The notes under the pieces were generated by a model. The model was not told the DNA's origin and made no database searches. It worked only from the letters and a program-made list of their open reading frames with translations. Made by a program: the position numbers and the translations under genes. From Motilibacter peucedani (GTDB lineage: Bacteria > Actinomycetota > Actinomycetes > Motilibacterales > Motilibacteraceae): DNA of 64,000 bases. The stretch is from the NCBI RefSeq assembly GCF_003634695.1, contig NZ_RBWV01000010.1:186001-250000 (forward strand), given 5' to 3'. Below, piece by piece: positions 27,851 through 34,717 of the stretch. Each line of letters opens with the position of its first letter. Positions within the stretch are counted from its first letter, which is position 1.

Positions 27851-29170
27851 TTGTCCCACTTGCGCCGCCGCTCCGCCGTGGTCCTCACGGCAGCAGCCGC
27901 CCTGGCCGCTGTGACGGCCCTCCCGGCCTCCGCCGCCACCGGCCCCTTCGACGCCAACCGCCTCTACGTGCCGCCCGCGCCTCCCGGGTCGGCCGCCCAG
28001 ATCGCCGCCCTGAAGGCGGCCGGCAACACCCAGGACGCGGCGCTGGTCGCCAAGGAGACCAAGACCGCCCAGGCGGTCTGGTTCACCAGCGGCACGCCCG
28101 ACCAGGTCCGCAAGGCCGTCCGCCGCACGATGCACGACGCCAAGAAGCAGGGCGCCGTCCCGACGCTGGTGATCTACAACCTGCCCTACCGCGACTGCGG
28201 GCAGTACTCCTCGGGCGGCGCGGCCGACACCAAGGCCTACAACGCCTGGGTGGACGCCTTCGCCGATGGCCTCGCCAGCCACCGCGCCGACATCATCCTC
28301 GAGCCCGACGGCCTGGGCCTCATCCCGAACTACACCTCGCCGCTCGACGGGTCGAGCAACTGCACCATCGCCCCGCCGCCCGGTGTCGACCTCAACGCCG
28401 ACCCCGGGGCTGCGCCCAGCGCGGCCAACCGGTTCGAGCAGCTCAACCACGCCGTCAAGGCGCTGGCCAAGAAGTCCGGCACCCGGGTCTACCTCGACGC
28501 CACGCACACTGCCTGGCAGAACGTCGGCGAGTCCGCCGACCGGTTGGTCAAGGCAGGCGTGCAGAAGGCCGCCGGGTTCTTCGTCAACGTGTCGAACTAC
28601 CAGTGGACCCAGAACCTCACGCAGTACGGCGACTGGGTCTCGCAGTGCATCGCCTACACCACGACGGTGCCCGGCAAGACCGGCAACGACTGCCCGAACC
28701 AGTACTGGAACGGCGGCCCGAGCAACGGCTACAACGGCGTCGCGCTCGACAACTTCGGCGTGTGGAGCGACACCGCCACCAACCCGGCGCTGAACACGCT
28801 CGGCATCAACGAGCGCTACGCCTCGATGATGGCCGGCATCACGCCGAAGGCGCACTTCGTCATCGACACCAGCCGCAACGGCCAGGGTCCCTGGGCGCCG
28901 ACCGCGACGTACCCCGACAAGCAGGACTGGTGCAACCCTCCCGGCCGCGGCCTCGGTGAGCGGCCGACCCGCAACACCGGCGACCCGCTGCTCGACGCCA
29001 AGCTCTGGATCAAGACGCCGGGGCAGTCCGACGGGCAGTGCAACCGCGGCATCGCAGGCAGCACCACCGACCCGGAGTGGGGCGGCATCACCGATCCCGC
29101 GGCCGGCGGCTGGTTCCCGCAGCAGGCGCTGCAGCTCGCCCAGCTCGCGGTGCCGCCACTGCAGCCGTAG
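27851..29170 (+). CDS. Secreted glycoside hydrolase family 6 (endoglucanase/cellobiohydrolase)
   Basis: GH6 enzymes hydrolyse beta-1,4-glucans with inversion. The 439-residue product begins with a Sec signal peptide (basic start, Ala/Val-rich core, 'ASA' cleavage near residue 28). Family marks follow: 'LVIYNLPYRDCG' with Asp115, the acid region 'IILEPDGLGLIPNY' with Asp153, 'FFVNVSNYQWT', 'FVIDTSRNG', and the C-terminal 'DAKLWIKTPGQSDGQC'. No attached CBM is seen, but a separate CBM2-like protein is encoded next door on the other strand. The TTG at 27851 has 'aggag' six bases upstream; the longer open frame lacks a signal. The substrate is probably cellulose or mixed glucan, not proven. Confidence 0.9.
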   Translation: MSHLRRRSAVVLTAAAALAAVTALPASAATGPFDANRLYVPPAPPGSAAQIAALKAAGNTQDAALVAKETKTAQAVWFTSGTPDQVRKAVRRTMHDAKKQGAVPTLVIYNLPYRDCGQYSSGGAADTKAYNAWVDAFADGLASHRADIILEPDGLGLIPNYTSPLDGSSNCTIAPPPGVDLNADPGAAPSAANRFEQLNHAVKALAKKSGTRVYLDATHTAWQNVGESADRLVKAGVQKAAGFFVNVSNYQWTQNLTQYGDWVSQCIAYTTTVPGKTGNDCPNQYWNGGPSNGYNGVALDNFGVWSDTATNPALNTLGINERYASMMAGITPKAHFVIDTSRNGQGPWAPTATYPDKQDWCNPPGRGLGERPTRNTGDPLLDAKLWIKTPGQSDGQCNRGIAGSTTDPEWGGITDPAAGGWFPQQALQLAQLAVPPLQP

Positions 29171-29192
29171 GACCCCTCCCGCGGCTCGGATA

Positions 29193-29231
29193 GCCTGCCC
29201 CTCCACACGTGTCACGAGTGGAGGGGCAGGC
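29193..29231 (+). promoter_or_regulatory. 14-bp perfect hairpin burying the DUF2505 ribosome-binding site
   Basis: GCCTGCCCCTCCAC (29193-29206) pairs perfectly with GTGGAGGGGCAGGC (29218-29231) around an 11-nt loop. The right arm contains the GGAGG ribosome-binding site and ends two bases before the ATG at 29234. It lies only 23 bp after the GH6 stop. It could terminate the GH6 transcript, block translation of the next gene, or both. A TAGCCT -10-like box overlaps the left arm (29191-29196). Confidence 0.6.
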
Positions 29232-29233
29232 CC

Positions 29234-29704
29234 ATGAAGAAGGTCGACTACAGCGGCGAGGTCGCCCGCACGCCCGACGACGTCTACGCGGCGCTGACCT
29301 CCCCGGAGTTCTGGCGCTCCTACGCCGAGGCGAACAAGCTCCCCGCCCCGCAGGTCGAGACGGTCGACGAGGGCGGCGCCACCGTCACGCGCAGCAGCAT
29401 GACCGTCCCCGTGCCGAGCCAGGCGCGTGCGCTCGCAGGCGACTCCGCCGCTGTCAGCACCACCACCCGGTGGGCCAGCCGCAGCGCGGGTGACGTCCGC
29501 GTCGACGTCGTTGCCAAGCACAAGGCCGACGTCACCGGCACCGTACGCATCGAGCCAGCACCCGCCGGCAGCCGCCTGAGCTTCGCCGGCGAGCTCAACG
29601 TACGCGTCGCGTTCCTCGGCGGCGTCGCCGAGGGCCAGGCGGTCAAGTACGTGCCGCAGGCCTTCGCCGACCTCGCCCGCCGGCTCGCTGCCTGGCAGGG
29701 GTGA
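29234..29704 (+). CDS. DUF2505 family protein (SRPBCC-like fold)
   Basis: A 156-residue cytoplasmic protein of the actinobacterial DUF2505 family, related in fold to polyketide-cyclase/START-like ligand-binding proteins. It begins 'MKKVDYSGEVARTPDDVY', has a conserved early 'SPEFWRSYAE' helix, mixed beta strands ('VRVDVVAKHKADVTG'), and a final long helix ('AFADLARRLAAW'). No catalytic residues or signal peptide are apparent. The ATG at 29234 follows a ribosome-binding site held within a perfect hairpin. The biological role of the family is not known to me. It is unlikely to be linked to the neighbouring secreted glucanase except through shared transcription. Confidence 0.8.
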   Translation: MKKVDYSGEVARTPDDVYAALTSPEFWRSYAEANKLPAPQVETVDEGGATVTRSSMTVPVPSQARALAGDSAAVSTTTRWASRSAGDVRVDVVAKHKADVTGTVRIEPAPAGSRLSFAGELNVRVAFLGGVAEGQAVKYVPQAFADLARRLAAWQG

Positions 29705-29806
29705 CGGCGCAGGCCGTCGAGACGCCGCGCCGTACGCGTATGGACCCGTCCCGCACCCTGCGCTAGCGTCCGGACCCTGGCCGGTCCGTCGCCCTCGGGG
29801 GGAACG

Positions 29807-31144
29807 ATGTACGCGTCCCGCACCTTGCTCGCCCGCACCCGCCTGCGGGCGGGCGCGGTCCTCGCCGCCGGGCTCGCGCTCGTCCTGGGACCGGTTCTCG
29901 CCGCCGGCCCCGCGGCCGCCCTGACCTCGCAGGACATCGACACCTCGTGGGGGAGCGCGGGGCAGCGCGCCGATGTCGGCTGGGCGGCGCTCGTGCAGCG
30001 CGACGCCGCGACCCTCACCTACTCCAGCGACCAGCGCAGCGGCGACCTCGTGCTCAGCCGGCTGACGGCTGGCGGTGCGCTCGACCCGGCCTTCGGCGGC
30101 GGGAGCGGCCGGGTCCGCCTCGCCTACCCGCGGCCCGGTGAGCCGACCTTCAGCCCGCTCGAGCTGCACGGCGTCGTCGAGCTCCCCGACTCGCGGCTGC
30201 TCCTCTCCGCGACGTCCGGCAACCTCGTCGAGCTGGTCCGCCTGCTGCCCTCCGGGGCGCCCGACACGAGCTTCGGTCCCGGCGGCGCCCGGGCGGTGTC
30301 CTTCCCGCTCGACCCGGCGTGGTTCGGCGCCCAGGTCGCGGGACCGGTCCTGCTGCCCGGCGGCGGCTCCGTCCTCGCGGTCTCGCAGAGCTCGCCGCGC
30401 CTGCTGCGCTTCGACGCCGCCGGGAGGCAGACCGGCTCGACGCTGCTCCCGCCCACTCCCTGTGGCTTCGTCGACCCCGACGCCTGCGACCTCGAGCTCG
30501 CCGCGCCGGGGATCGGTCTCGCCGCCCGCCCCGACGGCACGGTCGACGTGCTGATGGCCGCGTCCGGCAAGCCGTACCTCACCAGGGTGACGCCGTCGGG
30601 CGCCCTCGACACGGCGTACGGCACCGGCGGCATCCTGCCGTTGCCGCTGGGCAGGGCGAGCAACCTGGTGCTCGCGCCCGGCGGTGACCTGGTGGTCTCG
30701 GGCTCGGTGCTGCCCTCGGGTGGGCACGTGCCCCCGCCGGTCACCGTCGTCCGGCTCAGCTCCACGGGAGCGCTCCGCACCACGTGGGGACGCGGCGGGG
30801 TCGCGACCGCCTACAACGGGCTCGCGATCGATCCCCACAACGCCACGAGCGCCAGCATCGGGCAGGGTGCGGCAGTTGACGGGCAGGGTCGCGTCGTGGT
30901 CGCCGGCCTCGGGCTGAGCACCGTCCACCCCGACCGGCGCTACTGCTCGGTCACCCGCTTCACGACGACGGGGGCGCTGGACCGGTCGTTCAGCCTCGAC
31001 GGTGACGGCACGTCCACCGACGGGCGCCGCAACGCGGACTGGTGCCCGAGCGTCTACGTCGACCCCGCCGGCGGCTACCTCGTCAACGGGCTCACCCTCG
31101 TCACGAACGGCACGTCCGACTACGTGGAGCGCTTCCGCCCCTGA
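29807..31144 (+). CDS. Secreted delta-60 repeat protein
   Basis: A 445-residue exported protein. An arginine-rich start and a long Ala/Leu/Gly core form a signal peptide ending near residue 38 ('AAGPAAA'). The mature part contains delta-60 repeats (PF17164), beta-propeller-like units marked by recurring 'GALDPAFGGG', 'GAPDTSFGPGG', 'GALDTAYGTGG' and 'GALDRSFSLDG', each about 50-60 residues apart. Such proteins are extracellular and of unknown activity. The ATG at 29807 has a 'ggggggaa' ribosome-binding site. A -10-like TAGCGT lies about 40 bp upstream. It is transcribed alone and convergent with the TetR gene. Confidence 0.8.
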   Translation: MYASRTLLARTRLRAGAVLAAGLALVLGPVLAAGPAAALTSQDIDTSWGSAGQRADVGWAALVQRDAATLTYSSDQRSGDLVLSRLTAGGALDPAFGGGSGRVRLAYPRPGEPTFSPLELHGVVELPDSRLLLSATSGNLVELVRLLPSGAPDTSFGPGGARAVSFPLDPAWFGAQVAGPVLLPGGGSVLAVSQSSPRLLRFDAAGRQTGSTLLPPTPCGFVDPDACDLELAAPGIGLAARPDGTVDVLMAASGKPYLTRVTPSGALDTAYGTGGILPLPLGRASNLVLAPGGDLVVSGSVLPSGGHVPPPVTVVRLSSTGALRTTWGRGGVATAYNGLAIDPHNATSASIGQGAAVDGQGRVVVAGLGLSTVHPDRRYCSVTRFTTTGALDRSFSLDGDGTSTDGRRNADWCPSVYVDPAGGYLVNGLTLVTNGTSDYVERFRP

Positions 31145-31163
31145 GCTCCGGAGCTCCGGAGCT
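31144..31163. repeat. 20-bp perfect palindrome between convergent genes
   Basis: Three AGCT units joined by CCGG form a perfect palindrome that overlaps the last base of the delta-60 gene and lies 22 bp before the end of the TetR gene. It has no loop, so it is a weak terminator candidate. It may be a simple duplication. Confidence 0.4.
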
Positions 31164-31185
31164 GGAACATCCGCCCCGGCACGCG

Positions 31186-31752
31186 TCAGGTGCGTAGACC
31201 CGCCAGCACGACCTCGAGCAGCCGCTCGTTCTGCTCGGCCGTGCCGGTCGCCGACATGCAGATGCCGCCGACCAGGCGCAGCAGGTCGTCGCCGCTGACG
31301 TCGGCCCGCACCGCCCCGGCCTCCTGCGCGCGCCCGAGCACCCGGGTCGCCGCGGCCGAGAGCCGCTCGCGCAGCTGCAGCTTCAGCCCCGGGTCGCGCT
31401 CGAACGCCTCCTGCAGCTCCTTGAGCAGGTTGCGCTTGTTCGAGGCGTAGGTCGCGTAGGCGTGCAGCCAGCGCGTGAGCCCGGCGTAGGCGTCCGGCAT
31501 CTCCTCGGCCTCGTCGACGGTCGCGATGAGGGTGTCGATCTCCTCGGCGTAGACCGCCTCGACCAGGTCGATCCGCCGCGGGAAGTGGCGGTAGAGCGTT
31601 CCGACGCCCACGCCGGCCCGCCTCGCGATGTCCTCGATGGCCGCGTCGTGGGCCCGCTCGGCGAACTCCTCGCGCGCGGCGGCCACGAGCCGGTCGTAGT
31701 TGCGGCGCGCGTCCGCCCGCATGGGTCGGGGAGCGGTCGCCGGCGTGGTCAC
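31186..31752 (-). CDS. TetR family repressor of the adjacent MFS pump
   Basis: A TetR regulator of about 188 residues. The N-terminal helix-turn-helix is clear: 'RNYDRLVAAAREEFAERA', 'AIEDIARRAGVGVGTLYRHFP'. The C-terminal ligand domain includes a conserved 'LLRLVGGICM'. It is divergent from a DHA2-type exporter, and an array of inverted repeats (31795-31833) fills the gap between them, so it most likely represses the pump and itself until a toxic ligand binds. The start is uncertain: GTG at 31752 was chosen, with ATG at 31773 (seven residues longer) or ATG at 31722 as alternatives. None has a strong ribosome-binding site. Confidence 0.85.
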   Translation of the reverse strand: MTTPATAPRPMRADARRNYDRLVAAAREEFAERAHDAAIEDIARRAGVGVGTLYRHFPRRIDLVEAVYAEEIDTLIATVDEAEEMPDAYAGLTRWLHAYATYASNKRNLLKELQEAFERDPGLKLQLRERLSAAATRVLGRAQEAGAVRADVSGDDLLRLVGGICMSATGTAEQNERLLEVVLAGLRT

Positions 31753-31794
31753 CCCTCCATGGTGCCACGTCATCCGAGAAGAGGAGTGGACAAC

Positions 31795-31833
31795 CGGAGG
31801 AACCCTCCGTATGGTTAGCGGAGGCAGTCTCCG
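31795..31833. promoter_or_regulatory. TetR operator array between repressor and MFS pump
   Basis: Alternating half-sites CGGAGG (31795-31800), CCTCCG (31804-31809), CGGAGG (31819-31824) and CTCCG (31829-31833). The pair 31804-31824 is a 6-9-6 inverted repeat typical of TetR operators. The array lies between the divergent starts and would cover both promoters. Confidence 0.6.
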
Positions 31834-31857
31834 TTTCCTAGCCGAAGGGCCCTCGCC

Positions 31858-33300
31858 ATGGCTGAGGCCACACTCGAGAGCGTCACCGCCCTCCCCACCG
31901 CTCCTCCCGCTGCTCCAGCCGCACCGCCCCGCCGGACGCTGCTCCTGGCCGTGATCCTCCTGACCCAGCTGATGGTCGTGCTGGACGGGACGATCGTGAA
32001 CGTCGCGCTGCCCGAGCTCCAGCGCGCGCTCGACTTCACCCCGGCGCGTCTGTCGTGGGTCATCAACGCCTACGCGCTCACGTTCGGCGGACTGCTGATG
32101 TTCGGCGCGCGGTGCGGCGACATCCTCGGCCGGCGCCGCGCCTTCCTGCTCGGCATCGTCGTGTTCGTGGTCGGCTCGCTGCTCGGCGGCGTGGCCACGC
32201 AGGACTGGATGCTGCTGTTGGCCCGCGGCGTCCAGGGCGTCGGTGGCGCGCTCGCCGCGCCGGCCGCGCTGGCGCTGCTGACCACTGCGTACCGCGACCC
32301 CGCCGAACGCGTACGCGCCCTGGGCCTGTACGCAGCGGTCTCGGTCGGCGGCGCCGCCACCGGCCTGCTCGCCGGAGGAGTGCTGACCGAGTACGCGTCG
32401 TGGCGCTGGGTCTTCCTCGTCAACCTGCCGTTCGGGCTGGCGGCCCTCGTCGTCGGCTCGCGCGTGCTCGGTGAGACGGCGCGCGCCCGCGTGTCGTTCG
32501 ACGTCGCCGGCGCGCTGACCTCCACCGCCGGCGTCGGCTCGCTCGTCTACGGACTGGTCGAGAGCACGTCGGCCGGCTGGGGGTCGCCGCGTACGCTCGT
32601 GCCGCTCGCCCTGGGCGCGGCGCTCCTCGCCACCTTCGCCCTCGTCGAATCCCGTGCGGCGCAGCCGATCCTGCCCCTCCGTCTGCTGGCGAGCGCGCCG
32701 CGCTCCGGCGCCAACGCCGCCCGCGGGCTCCTCTACGCCGGTGCCTACGGCATGTTCTTCTACCTCACGCAGTTCCTGCAGGAGGTACGCGGGTTCTCGC
32801 CCGTCGAGGCCGGCCTGGCCTTCCTGCCGCTGCCGCTCTCGGTCTTCACGGCCTCGCAGCTCACCGCCCGGTGGCTCTCGGTGCGCTACCCGGCCCGCCT
32901 GCTGATGCTCGCCGGGCTCACGATCTCCGGCGTCGGGCTGGCGCTCGACACCCAGCTCTCGCCTGGCACGCCGTTCGCGCTGGTGCTGGTGAGCCTCGTG
33001 CTGTTCGGCTTCGGCAACGGCATCTCGTTCGTGACGCTGACCGGTGCCGCGATCTCCGGTGTGGCACCCGAGGACGCGGGAGCCGCGTCCGGTCTGGTCA
33101 ACGTGTCGCAGCAGCTCGGCGCGGCGCTCGGGGTCGCCCTGCTAGTGACCGTGTTCGGGCGCTCGGCGGACTTCGGCGTGCACACCGCTGCCGGCGTCCT
33201 CCGCTTCACCACCGGGATCGACCACGTCTTCCTCGGCGCGACGCTGTTGGTCCTGGGCTCGCTCGCCATGATCTCCGTAACAAACCGCCGACAGGGCTGA
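31858..33300 (+). CDS. DHA2-type MFS drug exporter (EmrB/QacA family)
   Basis: A 480-residue inner-membrane protein with about 14 hydrophobic segments. Motif A is present as 'GARCGDILGRRRAF' between helices 2 and 3, and the family opening 'QLMVVLDGTIVNVALPEL' (DHA2 signature in helix 1) is clear. 'ARGVQGVGGAL' marks helix 4, and motif C-like 'GLLAGGVLTEYASWRWVF' follows helix 5. It should export drugs or toxic metabolites using the proton gradient. The ATG at 31858 is clear. The divergent TetR gene and the operator array upstream indicate substrate-induced control. The C-terminus is short and cytoplasmic. Confidence 0.9.
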   Translation: MAEATLESVTALPTAPPAAPAAPPRRTLLLAVILLTQLMVVLDGTIVNVALPELQRALDFTPARLSWVINAYALTFGGLLMFGARCGDILGRRRAFLLGIVVFVVGSLLGGVATQDWMLLLARGVQGVGGALAAPAALALLTTAYRDPAERVRALGLYAAVSVGGAATGLLAGGVLTEYASWRWVFLVNLPFGLAALVVGSRVLGETARARVSFDVAGALTSTAGVGSLVYGLVESTSAGWGSPRTLVPLALGAALLATFALVESRAAQPILPLRLLASAPRSGANAARGLLYAGAYGMFFYLTQFLQEVRGFSPVEAGLAFLPLPLSVFTASQLTARWLSVRYPARLLMLAGLTISGVGLALDTQLSPGTPFALVLVSLVLFGFGNGISFVTLTGAAISGVAPEDAGAASGLVNVSQQLGAALGVALLVTVFGRSADFGVHTAAGVLRFTTGIDHVFLGATLLVLGSLAMISVTNRRQG

Positions 33301-33391
33301 CGTTACGGGGGTCCGCCTGTTGACACCCGCCCGTTCGCCGTTGATCCCCGAGTTCAGTGGTACATAACGGCCCCGACCTGCGCGTTCAGGC

Positions 33392-34580
33392 GGTCAGTGC
33401 AACACCTCGCCGAGTGCTTGTGATGGTGTCCTGAAGCCAAGGGTCTGTCGAGGGCGCTCGTTCAGCTCACGCGCGATGACGTCGAGGTCGTCCTGGCTAA
33501 GCGTGCGGAAGTTGAGGGTCCGAGGCAGGTACTGGCGCAGCATACCGTTGGTGTTCTCATTGCTGCCTCGCTGCCACGGCGATTTCGGGTCGCAGAAATA
33601 AACAGTCATTCTATTCTTGGCGGAGAAGCGTTGATGCTGCGCCATCTCGTGCCCGAGGTCCCAGGTCAGCGACTTCGCCAGATGGTGCGGCAGCGTGGTG
33701 ATGGCGGCCGCGAGGGCATCGGCGACGGCGTCGGCCTGGTGGTCCCCGCGCGGCAGTGCCACGAGCATCAGGTAGCGGGCCGAGCGCTCGACCAGGGTCG
33801 CGACCGGGCTCATCGCCCGGCCGAACACCAGGTCGCCCCCTCAGTGCCCGGGCACTGCCCGGTCGTGCGCTTGGGCGGGACGCTGGGAGATGTGCAGCGT
33901 GTTCGGCCGCCCACCGCGCCCGTCGGGGAGCCGGACGCCTCGAGTACCCGGGAGACCCGACCATCAGGTCTCACACGAGAGCATCTACCTCAGCTTCTAC
34001 GTGCAGTCCCGGGGCGCGCTAGTAAGGAGCTCACCCGCTACCTGCGCTCCGGGCGGGTGCTGCGTCGCCCGCAGCCAGCCGGCGATCTGCGCAGGTGACC
34101 ACCGGTGCTCCAGTCTGTCCTGCACGACCCGCCGCAGCTCGGTGTTGACCGCGAGCTTGCAGCGCTTCGGCCGCGCTGCCCGGACCCAGGCGTCCTGATC
34201 CGCGCGAGCGGCTCGGTAACGGCATCGACCGCCGTGACGAGCGACTTCACGGCAGACCGTCGAGGGCGCCCGGCCCAGCTCACTAGCTATTCGGCGCAGC
34301 GATTTCCCGGCGGCCAGCCCACGGGAGATCTCCTCCCTTTCCTGGAGCCCTAAACGGTCACGGGCACGCTGCCGCGGCTCCCGACGCACTCCGCCACAAC
34401 GAATCAGGTAAGCCCGCACCGTGCCCGGGCACAGCCCGAGCGAGCGGGCCGCGGGCTGGGCCGCCACCCCCGATCGCAGGCACCCACAGCGCGTCGACGG
34501 TCTCCGGCGTCAGCTTACGTAGTCACCATGCGGCACGACACCCTCCGTCCCTGGCGGATCCAACGAGTGTTGCGCTGACC
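33392..34580 (-). mobile_element. Degenerate IS30-family element
   Basis: Imperfect terminal inverted repeats bound it: GGTCAGTGCAACAC (33392-33405) and GTGTTGCGCTGACC (34567-34580), one mismatch between the arms. Inside is a broken transposase gene on the minus strand, with an internal block in opposite orientation. No clear target duplication is seen. The element is about 1.19 kb, near full length for IS30, but cannot make transposase. Confidence 0.7.
33394..34467 (-). pseudogene. IS30-family transposase, broken and partly inverted
   Basis: The N-terminal third is readable on the minus strand at 34071-34467 ('LQEREEISRGLAAGKSLRRI', 'LGRAPSTVCREVARHGG', 'RWSPAQIAGWLR'). The catalytic C-terminal part is on the minus strand at 33394-33943 ('GGDLVFGRAMSPVATLVER', 'YFCDPKSPWQRGSNENTNG'). 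The block that should join them ('QVSHESIYLSFYVQSRGAL', 'ELTRYLRSGRVLRR') is instead on the plus strand at about 33944-34070. In addition the conserved 'GHWEGDL' motif has become GH-stop-GGDL (TGA at 33841-33843, minus strand), and the inverted block carries frameshifts. The gene is dead. Confidence 0.75.
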
Positions 34581-34717
34581 CACTAGACCGCCCCCAAGAT
34601 CGAACACTGACCGACGGCTTTGAGTAGAGCAGTCGATCCGGCGGGCCCCCCAAGGACTATCGCCGGCCCGAAGCTAGGAATAGCGACGGAAGTTCCAATC
34701 TCCTCCGTCTGCTGTCG
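34581..34717. other. Gap between IS30 remnant and NTPase gene
   Basis: 137 bp of lower-GC sequence following the IS right end. No gene or strong terminator hairpin is seen. Confidence 0.3.

Noticed and set aside
27014-31768. A 1584-codon open frame on the minus strand
   Set aside because: It runs antisense through the GH6, DUF2505 and delta-60 genes, is mostly low-complexity Arg/Gly/Val, and has no domain. High GC produces such frames.
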